In this document: one piece after another, positions 29,301 through 36,709 of the stretch | Numbering within the stretch: the stretch's first letter is position 1 | Layout: the number at the start of each line of letters is the position of its first letter | Origin: Lactobacillus sp. ESL0791 | GTDB lineage: Bacteria; Bacillota; Bacilli; Lactobacillales; Lactobacillaceae | Assembly (NCBI RefSeq): GCF_029433255.1 | Contig: NZ_JAQTHU010000001.1 | Location: 1,736,001 to 1,800,000 of the forward strand | Length of the DNA: 64,000 bases | Direction: 5' to 3' | Notes under the pieces: generated by a model | The model's input: only the letters and a program-made list of their open reading frames with translations | The model's database searches: none | What the model was told of the DNA's origin: nothing | Position numbers and translations under genes: made by a program

Positions 29301-31396
29301 AAATCCACACTAGTTAAGTTGTACATAGACTGAAACATACCTGACATGTCAGTTACACTGCTGGTATCCCAACTATCTAAATTTAGACCGCCAGAACCGA
29401 TAACGGAAAAATATGTACTAGAAAACATATTGTTCATATTTACCACTTTACTGGTATCCCAACTATTAACTGATTTAGCCAATGTTAAAGTAGTAATACT
29501 GGATCCAATATTATTAAACATGTAACTCATATCCGTTACACTATGAGTATCAAAATTACTAACATTCAAGCTGGTTAAGCGTGTAGTTTGAAACATATTA
29601 CTCATATTTTTTACTTTGCCGGTATTCCAGTTCGTAAAAGTTATACCGCGCAAATTAGAGCTGTAAGAAAACATTTGGCTCATATCTTCTACGTTGCCGA
29701 CATTCCAATTGCTTAGATCCAAAGTATCAGTCAAGCCTGTGTAAGAAAACATTTGGCTCATGTTCGTTACGCTGCCGGTATTCCAGTAGTTGCCTGAAGC
29801 AGCAATATTCAAATCCGCGGTTTTCAATTTTTGATCATTATAAAACATTTGGCTCATATTCGTTACCTTGCTGGTGTTCCAACTGCCAAATGTAATGCTT
29901 GTTAATTCTCGATCATTATAAAACATATCAGCCATATTGCCCGCATTGCTGGTATCTAATCCAGTAAGATTTAAAGTTTGCAGTCCAGTATATTGCCCCG
30001 ACTGTCCATAGAGATTAGCAAACATATAAGACATGTCTGTTCCAATTGGGTTGCCACCTGCGTCAACTGTAACAGCTGTGTGCCAGCCGTTACCAAGAGT
30101 TATAGTGGCCAAATGGCTATTGCCGTTGCCATCAAACATATGGGACATGTTATACACGCTGCCAGTATTCCAGCTAGACAAATTCAAACTAGTCAAATTC
30201 CTAACACTACAAAACATATAGGACATATTAGTCACGTTACCGGTATTCCAATTAGGCAAATCTAGACTCGTCAAACTGCTATCATTACAAAACATATAGG
30301 ACATGTCTGTTACTGCACTGGTATCTAAATTATTAAGCCCTTCAATTGCTGTCAAATTAGGCAAATCTGCAAATTTACGCGAACTATTTGCAGCCAACTT
30401 AATATCATTACCAAAAACAATTTTCTTAACACTATAAGCAGAAATTCCGGCACGGGACATAATGTTACTAATACTGCCATCATCATAATAATTATAATTG
30501 TAACCAGAAAGTTTGCCGTCACCAACAGCTCTATAGGTTAAGGTACCTGTGCTACTATTAAATTCCCATGAATCGCTGCCATCGGTTCCCGAATTAGAAC
30601 GCAGTGAAATCCCATCTTGAGGGCCTACTTGCTCTTTTTTTGTAGTGTATTCTGCCAGCAGTGTCGTCAACTTATCTGAGGCCGCAGTAATATCAGCAAG
30701 CAGCTTGGTCTGATCATCTTCCGACAATGGTGAACTGCCCAAATCATGGTATTTATTAGCCACTGTCTGTGCCTGAGCGATCGTCGTTTGCAGTGCTTCC
30801 TGCTTTTCCAAGGTTTCCTGCTTATACTTGTCCGAGTTACTGATTGTCTTAGCTTGATCCAATGCAGTATTCAAACTAGTTGCTGCCGCATTTAATTTCT
30901 GTTCTGCTTCAACTTTCTTGTTTTGATCAGCTGTATCCTCTGGCTGCTGCTCAGCCGAACTAGACGGCGCAGAAGCTGGTACTTCTTCACTTGTCTTAGG
31001 TGTTTCAGGTACTGTTGCGTCACGCAAAAATGAAGTTAAGCCGGCAAAAGTCGTTAGTTTGACCTTTGGTTGGTCACTGGCCTCTGCTTGGTTATGTTTT
31101 CCTGTCTGCGTATTATCATTAATAGAAGCATTAGTACCTGCAGTGGTAGCTGTATCAGCTTGTTGCTGGTCTGCCGAACTAGATGCTGTCTGCCCCTGAT
31201 TATTAGTTTGCACGTTGGTCTCGCCTTGCGGCTTTTGGGCATCAGCTTTAACTACTTGATTATTAGCATTAACAAAACCAAGACCAATCAGGACAGAAGC
31301 TGCCCCAACTGTTAGCTTGCGAATTGAAAAATTTTCTTGCTTATTCTGCGATCCAATTTTTTTAGACCGCTCAGTAAAGTTATTCCTACTCAACAT
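22535..31396 (-). CDS. Giant surface adhesin 2: YSIRK signal, coiled region, ~41 DUF285 repeats, Ig-like stalk, four SLAP modules
   Basis: Secreted protein of 2953 residues, by far the largest gene here. ATG start four bases after AGGAGG; MLSRNNFTERSKK is followed by the YSIRK signal NFSIRKLTVGAASVLIG. Next come a Gln/Ser/Thr-rich linker, a helical segment (about 170-260, EAEQKLNAAATSLNTALDQA), and about 41 DUF285 repeats (about 330-1635). Ten beta-rich Rib-like modules (about 1640-2695; one ends VNYPDGSVGSIPVKVNV) and four SLAP modules (about 2697-2953) follow. There is no LPXTG motif. The stalk is co-linear with that of adhesin 1, so the pair are tandem paralogues. BspA-like DUF285 arrays are known from host-interaction proteins; the ligand is unknown. 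First gene of a two-gene operon, with its own promoter. Confidence 0.9.
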   Translation of the reverse strand: MLSRNNFTERSKKIGSQNKQENFSIRKLTVGAASVLIGLGFVNANNQVVKADAQKPQGETNVQTNNQGQTASSSADQQQADTATTAGTNASINDNTQTGKHNQAEASDQPKVKLTTFAGLTSFLRDATVPETPKTSEEVPASAPSSSAEQQPEDTADQNKKVEAEQKLNAAATSLNTALDQAKTISNSDKYKQETLEKQEALQTTIAQAQTVANKYHDLGSSPLSEDDQTKLLADITAASDKLTTLLAEYTTKKEQVGPQDGISLRSNSGTDGSDSWEFNSSTGTLTYRAVGDGKLSGYNYNYYDDGSISNIMSRAGISAYSVKKIVFGNDIKLAANSSRKFADLPNLTAIEGLNNLDTSAVTDMSYMFCNDSSLTSLDLPNWNTGNVTNMSYMFCSVRNLTSLNLSSWNTGSVYNMSHMFDGNGNSHLATITLGNGWHTAVTVDAGGNPIGTDMSYMFANLYGQSGQYTGLQTLNLTGLDTSNAGNMADMFYNDRELTSITFGSWNTSKVTNMSQMFYNDQKLKTADLNIAASGNYWNTGSVTNMSQMFSYTGLTDTLDLSNWNVGNVEDMSQMFSYSSNLRGITFTNWNTGKVKNMSNMFQTTRLTSLNVSNFDTHSVTDMSYMFNNIGSSITTLTLAKSVNSWDTSKVVNMNNMFSSTYFSVIGSGGLNLDSWDTSSVTDMSGMFQSMYNLTSVDLDKWNISKVTTMNSMFKSDGSLKSIDLHHNGNNWAIGSDSSVTSIDMGQMFRDCSSLKTDSSTKALNLDGWDTSKVTNMSRMFQNCSRLTSSDDIMNISNWDTSNVVNMRKMFRDCTNLKTLSINNWNTSNVQNMAEMFYNDTQLGNDGTNTLNIDKWNTSSVRGANTYDLDDPWDDYDYNNGMQYMFYKCTSLKKLDLHAYTDSAGSHWDVSGTIGGNNAMDYMFAGCSNLEDLDIHSWDTTNVVRMSYMFSGCTKLNSTTIHDGSAPGSPTKFTLDASGSYWHTGNVTTMRGMFVNCSALNNFTFKNWNTESVRDMSIMFENCTSLTGDSVAKSGIATFNTSAVTTMASMFQNCTSLVSLDLHAYSDGSGKHWDVSGTIGGSNTMGWMFAGCTNLEDLDIHSWDTMNVKDMSYMFYNCTKLNSTTIHNGAPNGLPPTWPTTTPTAFTLNSSGSYWNTGKVTTMQGMFLNCTDLNDIDFKGGWINSNLDDMSYMFNKCTSLTGKSVDANGIADFKTSKVSTMAHMFDGDSSIKDLVLKYDTGNLLYMSYMFANMYDSTTPEKGLKYIDITKMNTSTVTDMSYLFHNDELLNNLNVDTFNTDFAENMSYMFNNCRSLTQAGSDDVLDDIDPDTHSEYRPSYYPKHEFNVSNWITRFVSNMDHMFAGDKSLDILNLKRQPNYKNQEAWNTSNVANMTSMFDGDIVLTSIGDVSGWDTTSVQYMTSMFNNDKKLVGEGNKLDLSGWDTRSALDMNNMFNSNEALTTLKLGPHWDTDNVGSTSTSYGMKSMFNDNKNLTTIDNNGAPWGTANITDMSNMFNGDAKVTNLDFVDSFDTSNVTNMTNMFNGNSSLTGLDLHTWNTGNVTSMQSMFNGDEALTTLTLGSAWDTRKVTDMRNMFNNTKKIKELDLSSFYTERLYTYYGMANAFNNMGADSSVKTFILHLGKFRIPNDAWGNFKWKNMQAMGDSHDYNEPAGHVYKLDKFKDAYNQAYLEYAPAKETYVLRLHGDDNLRYKVKPTRNSGVEADGNIFIIKAHTGQTQAVTAQYPAADILSFSDSDDSDAEKSYDDLLNHTADDIIPTNKVIQSANWMLSSDKNWSVDSEGNVLSKGGVLDNDGKLIDGATNTPQGNQGNAVIHIKYGDNTETYVPVKVQLPKFVAGDMQEVTSVRTLPVEAQARAAVKTSISNSGLSTWGKSHLTYSWVKSKDDLRPLQESDVNVIGDLNVAVKITYTTNGSPDGSEVIPVILLVRQYSDEFPISITRDGTVPASITTHAIGSTLKVPTPKAFSKDNMSDMTNLITVNDAASGNTNITSPEGVNVDRIIDHLDWASGGAPTFIDNGAPLANTCQIVAHYTDHSYGVGTGVKVHVFGGILQSGYSASGITLIAGGSLPPAASTTDPASALTATSVTAINNQFGNNVTYSWSTSPDGVVAPTSDTTGKGGIKSIYVIIDYGDGTTQAVPVTLNVKDMSTEYPDVGYIGGTKSIHAVDDSTDAPTLNFAAMIGDLRYNSTTSPTAFPAGKIAALEWASATNSVPGYTTNKIGPQTGQVQIRYSDGSISKPLDIHFNVEGATVTNHTKTYPCGEVPSAADFLDGTNGTQAPSSYGASYKWVDAINHQELAVNDAKGTVAAAIEVTYHDGVKTTHQYLPVTLVLQTVADQHAGEFTSNSLTTHVGVDPNNFNVHSYVTNHGSLAEGQGANDYQIVWQTQPDTSATGLKDDGTKDVHAAARITFNKDGSQLTVSVPVTINGAVIKNSDTAKTLYLNDAALSAGQQTDIANYYVNSSKLGSYAPTYTVKLNNNKAAITVHYNDGIAQTLPDVPFKVVRPVTFTRPAETYQGNSITAQQVLANYSELASIPGMTITNELSGINFNQTGTQTGYVNLNYTADDSAFSDFNGSFAVPVTVKVNVRPVDNSMAANFHPNAGGVQVPQYTDLPSHNNYADQAVTNANEMPAGTNYTWGTTSTADTSTKDKTDKTFVTVNYPDGSVGSIPVKVNVGDPQESDIVLKHNAYLYDKQGKRVNGQTLQSGSTVKTYGTALINNRMYYIIEADKYYIKAGNVVGKKRKLDSTAHVYDKYGQQTNDQVIYAGTGVTTYGTPVMIKGQKYYLIDNNKYVPADNFPPASDTWIDPTVHGNSDTSGGVKKETMHAAYFYNKNGKRKSKAILKAGSSVVTYGKTTIKHKQYYVLDNDEFLLASNIDAVKRHIKHQANVIDRYGKATGKKLHKGSKVSVYGKAVKINGVSCYVIGDNQYVKASKLK
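26490..30400 (-). repeat. DUF285 repeat array of adhesin 2 (~41 units)
   Basis: I count about 41 M-x-x-M-F cores over 3.9 kb. Units in the middle (about 27456-29150) carry a cysteine two residues after the core (MFxxCxxL, the usual family form). Most flanking units have Asn-Asp there (MFxNDxxL). The array is thus a mosaic of two repeat types. Confidence 0.85.
27698..28714 (-). repeat. Higher-order duplication of a six-repeat block inside adhesin 2
   Basis: A 165-residue block starting LDLHAYTDSAGSHWDVSG (28714 downward) is followed immediately by a second copy starting LDLHAYSDGSGKHWDVSG (28219 downward). The second is about nine residues longer because of a Pro/Thr insertion. The copies share GTIGGxNxMxxMFAGCxNLE, LEDLDIHSWDT and KLNSTTIHxG. 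Confidence 0.85.
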
Positions 31397-31427
31397 TTGA
31401 CCTCCTGATTATCTGTCTTCAAATATA

Positions 31428-31462
31428 ATTATATATATAGTTAATGATAAAACAAAATGCAA
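31428..31462 (-). promoter_or_regulatory. Promoter of the adhesin operon
   Basis: Two overlapping sigma-A readings on the minus strand: TTGCAT-17-TATATA (31457-31462 and 31434-31439) and TTGTTT-16-TATAAT (31450-31455 and 31428-31433). Either would start transcription about 25-30 bases before the adhesin 2 start. A cre-like sequence lies just upstream (31466-31480). Confidence 0.65.
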
Positions 31463-32059
31463 TTTTTGTAAACGTTATTTTTAATAACAATTAGAAAAAA
31501 ATTAATAACAATGGCTTTTATTTGAAAAGCATTTTAAAACATATTCTACTTACAGGTAACACTTATATATCAACCGAAAAGAAGCAGACAGACAATGATT
31601 GTACGATGAGACAGCAAACAATTTTAAAACAAAAAATAATTACAATATTTCTTCATAACTAAATAATTAAAAGGTTTCAAATTATAATCAAATACTTAGT
31701 AAAGTATAGAATAACTCAGTAAAAAGCAATAACAGTTTAGGCAGTAAAAAAAGCCGCGTAAAAAATTAACTTTTAATAAAAATAACAGTGAAAATATCTT
31801 TTCCACCGTTACTGTTAGATTAACTGTTACTATTTAGTACGAAGAACCTGCAGGTTTTTGGTGATTTTTGTTTGCAAGATAAAAGCAATTTTAACTATAG
31901 ACTATAAATGGCAGTTTGGCAGTATTTGTAGCACTTGATTTTATAAAAGTTATGTTATTTTAGAGGATATTTTGGAGCAATTTTGCTTGAAAATGATTCA
32001 TACTCGAGTCAAAAATGGTAGATTATGGTTTTTAAAAGTAATATATATTAAAAGTAAGC
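31463..32059. other. AT-rich non-coding stretch between fusA and the adhesin operon
   Basis: About 600 bases without a convincing reading frame. It contains a cre-like site (31466-31480) and four copies of TAACAGT in mirrored orientation (31730-31829). Otherwise there is only AT-rich sequence with no gene remnant that I can name. It may be regulatory DNA brought in with the adhesins. Confidence 0.5.
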
Positions 32060-32091
32060 AAAAAAAGCGCTACTGGATTTACCAATAGCGC
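32060..32091 (-). terminator. Terminator of the str operon (after fusA)
   Basis: On the minus strand, GCGCTATTGG pairs with CCAGTAGCGC (one G-T pair) and is followed by seven T, about 45 bases after the fusA stop. It isolates the str operon from the adhesin operon. Confidence 0.85.
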
Positions 32092-32133
32092 AAAAACTTG
32101 AAAAGTTTTAAATTTTTATATTAGCAGCAAAAA

Positions 32134-34227
32134 TTAGTTCGCATTTCCGCCGCGTTTCTTAATAATTTCTTCTTGAATTGATTTCGGTGTTGCCGAGTAG
32201 TGGTCAAAGACCATCGTGAATGTCCCACGACCCTGGGTTGACGAACGCAAAGTAGTTGCATAGCCAAACATTTCAGCTAACGGAACCATGGCATTCAGCA
32301 CCTTGGCACCGGAACGATCCTGCATATCACCCATCGTACCACGGCGAGCGGTGATTGAACCCATAACGTCACCCAAGTACTCTTCAGGAGTAATTACTTG
32401 AACCTTCATGATCGGCTCCAAAATAACGGCACCAGCCTTAGATGAAGCGTTTCTCAAAGCGAGTGAGGCAGCAACCTTAAAGGCTGCTTCAGATGAGTCG
32501 ACTTCGTGATAACTACCATCATAAAGTTTAGCCTTAACATCGATCAACGGGTAGCCGGCTAAAATACCATTCTTCATTGATTCCTGCAAACCAGCATCAA
32601 CTGATGGGATAAATTCACGCGGAACAACCCCGCCGACGATGGCATCTTCAAATTCGTAGCCTTTGCCCCGTTCATTTGGTGTAAAGTCAATCCAAACGTC
32701 ACCGTATTGGCCTTTACCACCTGACTGACGGACAAACTTACCTTGAGCCTTAGCTTCCTTAGTAAAGGTTTCACGGTAAGCAACTTGTGGTTCACCGATT
32801 GTTGCTTCAACGTGGAATTCACGCTTCATCCGCTCAACCATGATTTGCAGGTGCAATTCACCCATTCCGGCAATCAAAGTTTGGCCGGTTTCGGCATTAG
32901 TTTCAGCTCTAAAGGTCGGGTCTTCCTCGGTCAGCTTCTGCAGGGCAACATCCAGCTTATCACGGTCAGCCTTTGATTTTGGCTCAATAGAAACCTGAAT
33001 AACCGGATCAGGAACTTCCAAACTTTCCAAAATAAGCGGGTGATCCGGATCAGTCAATGAATCACCAGTGGTCGTATTCTTCAAACCAATGGCACCGGCA
33101 ATATCACCTGAAAATACTTCCGGGATTTCCTTACGTGAGTTGGCGTGCATTTGCAGCAAACGACCAACACGCTCACGACCGTTCTTTGAAGCGTTCAATA
33201 CATACGAACCTGATTCCAATGAACCGGTATAAACCCGGATATAGGTTAAACGGCCAACAAACGGGTCAGTCGCAATCTTGAATGCCAAAGCTGAAAACGG
33301 CTTGTCATCCCCAGCAACTAATTCAACTTCTTCACCAGTCTTAGGATCATGAGCAATATAAGGCTTAACATCTAATGGTGACGGCAAATAGTCAACCACA
33401 CCGTCAAGCATCATCTGGACACCCTTGTTCTTAAATGCAGAACCAGCAAATACTGGGAACAATTTCAGATCCAAAGTTGCTTTACGGATTGCTGCCTTTA
33501 ACTCGTCAATTGAAATTTCTGCACCATCCAAGTACTTTTCCATAATGCCGTCATCAACATCAGCTACTTGCTCAATTAAAGCATCGCGGCGCTTTTGCGC
33601 TTCTTCCTTGTATTCATCGGGAACCGGAATCGTTTCCCACTTAGAACCAAGCTGATCTTCATCATAAACGTCAGCAACCATGTTAATCAGGTCAATAACA
33701 CCTTCAAAAGTCTCAGCAGCGCCAATCGGCATTTGAACAGCCAAGGCATTTGCATTCAAGCGTTCATGCAAAGATTTAACGGAGTTATCAAAGTCGGCCC
33801 CGATTTTATCCATTTTATTAACAAAAACAATCCGCGGAACACCGTAGGTCTCGGCCTGACGCCAAACATTTTCAGTTTGCGGCTCAACCCCGGCCTGAGC
33901 ATCAAGAACGGTCACAGCACCGTCAAGTACCCGGAGTGAACGCTCAACCTCAATCGTGAAGTCAACGTGTCCCGGGGTATCAATAATGTTGATTCTGTGA
34001 TCTTTCCATTGCGCAGTCGTGGCAGCGGAAGTGATCGTAATCCCACGTTCCTTTTCCTCGTCCATCCAGTCCATCTGGCTGTCACCTTCATGGGTTTCAC
34101 CAATTTTATGGATCTTACCGGTGTAGTAAAGGATACGCTCAGTAGTGGTAGTCTTACCCGCATCAATGTGGGCCATGATACCAATATTACGTGTTTTTTC
34201 TAATGGAAATTCACGCTTATTAGCCAT
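32134..34227 (-). CDS. fusA: Elongation factor G
   Basis: GTPase that drives translocation on the ribosome. 697 residues, full length. G motifs are [10 protein letters not shown] (G1), the switch I region [19 protein letters not shown] (G3) and NKMDK (G4). Domains II to V follow, ending in the KKRGGNAN tail. It lies 26 bases after rpsG in the usual rpsL-rpsG-fusA order. Unusually it is not followed by tuf or rpsJ: a terminator and two adhesin genes come next. Confidence 0.98.
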   Translation of the reverse strand: MANKREFPLEKTRNIGIMAHIDAGKTTTTERILYYTGKIHKIGETHEGDSQMDWMDEEKERGITITSAATTAQWKDHRINIIDTPGHVDFTIEVERSLRVLDGAVTVLDAQAGVEPQTENVWRQAETYGVPRIVFVNKMDKIGADFDNSVKSLHERLNANALAVQMPIGAAETFEGVIDLINMVADVYDEDQLGSKWETIPVPDEYKEEAQKRRDALIEQVADVDDGIMEKYLDGAEISIDELKAAIRKATLDLKLFPVFAGSAFKNKGVQMMLDGVVDYLPSPLDVKPYIAHDPKTGEEVELVAGDDKPFSALAFKIATDPFVGRLTYIRVYTGSLESGSYVLNASKNGRERVGRLLQMHANSRKEIPEVFSGDIAGAIGLKNTTTGDSLTDPDHPLILESLEVPDPVIQVSIEPKSKADRDKLDVALQKLTEEDPTFRAETNAETGQTLIAGMGELHLQIMVERMKREFHVEATIGEPQVAYRETFTKEAKAQGKFVRQSGGKGQYGDVWIDFTPNERGKGYEFEDAIVGGVVPREFIPSVDAGLQESMKNGILAGYPLIDVKAKLYDGSYHEVDSSEAAFKVAASLALRNASSKAGAVILEPIMKVQVITPEEYLGDVMGSITARRGTMGDMQDRSGAKVLNAMVPLAEMFGYATTLRSSTQGRGTFTMVFDHYSATPKSIQEEIIKKRGGNAN

Positions 34228-34253
34228 AGATTCTTATCTCCTTAAAAACTAAA

Positions 34254-34724
34254 TTAGAAACGATAATGTGCAAAGGCACGGTTTGCTTCTGCCATCCGGT
34301 GAACATCTTCACGCTTCTTAACTGCTGAACCGGTGTTATTTGAAGCATCAATGATTTCATTAGCTAAACGCTCATCCATTGTATGCTCATTACGCAGACG
34401 GGCATAGGAAACAAGCCATCTCAAGCCTAAAGTAGTTCTTCTTTCGGGACGAACTTCAACGGGGATTTGGTAGTTGGAACCACCGATCCGGCGGGCTCTA
34501 ACTTCCAAAACTGGCATAATATTGTTCATAGCTTCTTCAAAAACATCAAGTGGCTCCTTGCCGGTCTTGTCTTTAACGATGTTAAAAGCATCATAAAGGA
34601 TTGAAGATGCCTTAGCTCTTTTACCGTCAACCATTAAGTGGTTGATTAACTTAGTAACAAGTTTTGAGTTATAAACTGGATCTGCTAAAACGTCTCTTTT
34701 AGCTACATGTCCTTTTCTAGGCAT
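34254..34724 (-). CDS. rpsG: 30S ribosomal protein S7
   Basis: Organises the 3' major domain of 16S rRNA at the E site. 156 residues. The start [20 protein letters not shown] and [20 protein letters not shown] are diagnostic. It follows rpsL by 14 bases with a strong AAGGAGGAG site. Confidence 0.97.
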   Translation of the reverse strand: MPRKGHVAKRDVLADPVYNSKLVTKLINHLMVDGKRAKASSILYDAFNIVKDKTGKEPLDVFEEAMNNIMPVLEVRARRIGGSNYQIPVEVRPERRTTLGLRWLVSYARLRNEHTMDERLANEIIDASNNTGSAVKKREDVHRMAEANRAFAHYRF

Positions 34725-34738
34725 TATTTAACTCCTCC

Positions 34739-35146
34739 TTAATCTTTCTTAGCACCGTACTTGGAACGACCCTGTTTTCTGCCATCAACACCGGCAGTAT
34801 CAAGGGCACCACGGATAATATGGTAACGTACACCAGGAAGGTCCTTTACACGGCCACCACGGATCAAAACAACCGAGTGCTCCTGCAAGTTATGGCCTTC
34901 GCCAGGAATATAAGCGGTAACTTCGATTAAGTTGGACAGACGAACACGGGCATACTTACGCAAAGCTGAGTTTGGCTTCTTTGGTGTCATCGTACCGACA
35001 CGAGTAGCAACCCCGCGCATCTGCGGTGCTGGATTAAATACCAGTTCCTTCTTCATACTGTTGTAGCCATAGCTTAAAGCTGGTGACTTTGACTTGGTCG
35101 TCTTTGTGTGACGGCCTTTTCTTACCAATTGGTTAATGGTTGGCAT
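34739..35146 (-). CDS. rpsL: 30S ribosomal protein S12
   Basis: Decoding-centre protein. 135 residues. The streptomycin-linked segments [11 protein letters not shown] and [13 protein letters not shown] carry the usual lysines, so no classic resistance substitution is visible. First gene of the str operon, with a candidate promoter at 35237-35264. Confidence 0.97.
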   Translation of the reverse strand: MPTINQLVRKGRHTKTTKSKSPALSYGYNSMKKELVFNPAPQMRGVATRVGTMTPKKPNSALRKYARVRLSNLIEVTAYIPGEGHNLQEHSVVLIRGGRVKDLPGVRYHIIRGALDTAGVDGRKQGRSKYGAKKD

Positions 35147-35236
35147 TAATTTTTTCCTCCTAAAATTTTATATTTTGTTCACACATCCAGGAGTTTCTTT
35201 TTTATCCCAGACTTATCTTCAAAACACACAGAAACT

Positions 35237-35264
35237 ATTTTACTCGTTTTTGCAAATAAAGCAA
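35237..35264 (-). promoter_or_regulatory. Promoter of the str operon (rpsL-rpsG-fusA)
   Basis: TTGCTT, 16 bases, TAAAAT on the minus strand, about 90 bases before rpsL. It overlaps the 5' side of the divergent prepilin peptidase gene. Confidence 0.5.
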
Positions 35265-35321
35265 ATGTTTTTAAAAAGAACGCCGGCTTTTTTCGTATCT
35301 CTTTATGCAGAGGTAAATGAA

Positions 35322-36014
35322 ATGAACTTAATATTATATCTGACTAATTTTGCAATCGGCACCTGTCTTGCATCCCATGCCGCAGTTGTTGCTAACCGCT
35401 TTGGCAAAGAGGATTTTATCTTCAAGCGCTCAAAATGCACTAATTGCGGCTTTGAGCTTAGCCTGCTTGATGAGATTCCAATATTTTCATATTTTTTGCT
35501 TAGGGGGCACTGCCGTTATTGCCATGCCCAGATTCCGGTTGAACTTGTGATAATTGAGGTTATTGGCGGCTTTGCCTTTATGAAAGTTAATCTTTATACG
35601 CTGAACGGAATCGCTACTGCCATTGTTATTTTTTCACTGCTGCTGGCTGCAATTAGCGATTACAACCAGATGGAATTTCACCTGGTGATGCTTTATCCGG
35701 CAGCAATTTTGACAATCGTCAAAGCTTGGCAGACTGTGCCTAAGTTTACAGCTTACGACTATATCGAATTACTTCCTATCTTAATTTTACTTGTCTACCA
35801 GGTAAGCAAACAAAAAATGGGCTTGGGCGACCTATTAATCTACCTGATTCTCGCTTTCTATTTTCAACCTGAATTTGCTAACCTAACATTTTTAGGTGCC
35901 GCGTTGCTTTTTTTATTAATTTTTTGCGGCGAGTATAAAGAGCGCGACAAGCAGCAAGAAGTAGCCTTTATTCCCTATATTTTTTGTGGGCTGATTGTTC
36001 AATTACTCAGATAA
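35322..36014 (+). CDS. Prepilin peptidase (type IV leader peptidase, A24 family), ComC-like
   Basis: Membrane aspartyl protease that cleaves and in most cases methylates type IV-like pilins; in Gram-positives it matures competence pseudopilins (ComGC and relatives). The chosen ATG (35322, behind AGAGG) gives 230 residues beginning MNLILYLTNFAIGTCLASHA; an upstream TTG frame looks non-genuine. It carries the N-terminal zinc knuckle CTNCG...CRYCH (two Cys pairs, about residues 37-65). Both catalytic aspartates are visible: AISDYNQMEF and KMGLGD (the GxGD motif). About seven membrane helices. No other competence gene is nearby, and it faces away from rpsL. Confidence 0.88.
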   Translation: MNLILYLTNFAIGTCLASHAAVVANRFGKEDFIFKRSKCTNCGFELSLLDEIPIFSYFLLRGHCRYCHAQIPVELVIIEVIGGFAFMKVNLYTLNGIATAIVIFSLLLAAISDYNQMEFHLVMLYPAAILTIVKAWQTVPKFTAYDYIELLPILILLVYQVSKQKMGLGDLLIYLILAFYFQPEFANLTFLGAALLFLLIFCGEYKERDKQQEVAFIPYIFCGLIVQLLR

Positions 36015-36015
36015 G

Positions 36016-36046
36016 AAAAACTGCTGCGCCACTTCGCAACAGTTTT
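36016..36046. terminator. Bidirectional terminator between prepilin peptidase and ECF S component
   Basis: AAAACTGCTGCG and CGCAACAGTTTT form a 12-pair stem (one weak pair) with A and T tracts at its feet. It serves the two converging genes. Confidence 0.75.
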
Positions 36047-36058
36047 ACAAACATCATT

Positions 36059-36574
36059 TTAGATAAACTTGGGCAATAATTTTCTTAATTTCGGCAATAG
36101 TACCAGGGCAATAAGCAGCCCAACCAAGCCCTGAATAGTATTAGTAAAAATCCCGGCAAATCCGGCACTCCATGTGTACAAGATGGTATCCGTCAAGCAA
36201 TAGCCCGCTACCATGACGACTATTCCGACTAAGCCAGCAATAAAAGCTGTAATCAGGTATTTATTTAAATGCAGATATTGATTTATTAATCCGGCGATTA
36301 ATCCTTCTAAGCCATGGACGATCAGAGAGAAAAACATAAACTGACCATAACCCGATAGCAAATCCAGTAAAAAACCAGAAAGACCGCCAACAATTATTCC
36401 CGAACTGGGGCCAAATATTAATGCTACCAATAAAATAATCGCATCACATAAGTTCACACTTCCGTGCGTCAGCGGCACCGGAATAATAAAGATCCGACTA
36501 ACAGCAACATTGACGGCGATTAATAAAGCTAACAGCACCAACTTCTTCAAAGAAAAATCTTTTTTTGTTTGCAT
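36059..36574 (-). CDS. ECF transporter S component (PF07155-like, substrate unknown)
   Basis: Substrate-capture membrane protein that docks onto the EcfA1-EcfA2-EcfT module encoded at the other end of the window. 171 residues with about six helices. It shows the family's acidic-glycine pattern VGGLSGFLLDLLSGYGQ and FFSLIVHGLEGLIAGLI. An N-terminal KKDFSLKKLVLLALLIAV contains the region that typically contacts EcfT. The PF07155 group includes proteins of uncertain ligand (pyrimidine or vitamin precursors have been proposed), and nothing nearby reveals the substrate. ATG start, terminator shared with the converging gene. Confidence 0.8.
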   Translation of the reverse strand: MQTKKDFSLKKLVLLALLIAVNVAVSRIFIIPVPLTHGSVNLCDAIILLVALIFGPSSGIIVGGLSGFLLDLLSGYGQFMFFSLIVHGLEGLIAGLINQYLHLNKYLITAFIAGLVGIVVMVAGYCLTDTILYTWSAGFAGIFTNTIQGLVGLLIALVLLPKLRKLLPKFI

Positions 36575-36637
36575 CTTATTGTCTCTTTTCCTGATTTGCT
36601 ATACTTTGTTATCTTAACACTTTAGCTGCATAATGTT

Positions 36638-36646
36638 TGATATAAT
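36638..36646 (+). promoter_or_regulatory. Extended -10 promoter of the UPF0340 gene
   Basis: TGA-TATAAT matches an extended -10 element 63 bases before the start at 36710; no good -35 is present. An inverted repeat TTGTTGCA/TGCAACAA (36647-36654 and 36670-36677) lies at the predicted transcript start. Confidence 0.5.
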
Positions 36647-36709
36647 TTGTTGCAGCACGAATAAAATAATGCAACAATAAATGATAATAATAGAAGGGGA
36701 GATCAATTA

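Noticed and set aside
26490..30400. Regularly spaced repeats that might be taken for a CRISPR array
   Set aside because: The repeats are in-frame degenerate protein repeats without a constant DNA repeat, and no cas gene is near.
16551..31396. LPXTG sortase anchor on the adhesins
   Set aside because: Both C-termini end in SLAP modules without an LPXTG motif, hydrophobic stretch or positive tail.
35136..35321. 62-codon upstream extension of the prepilin peptidase
   Set aside because: No ribosome site at its start, it overlaps the rpsL start and promoter, and the extra residues do not match the family.
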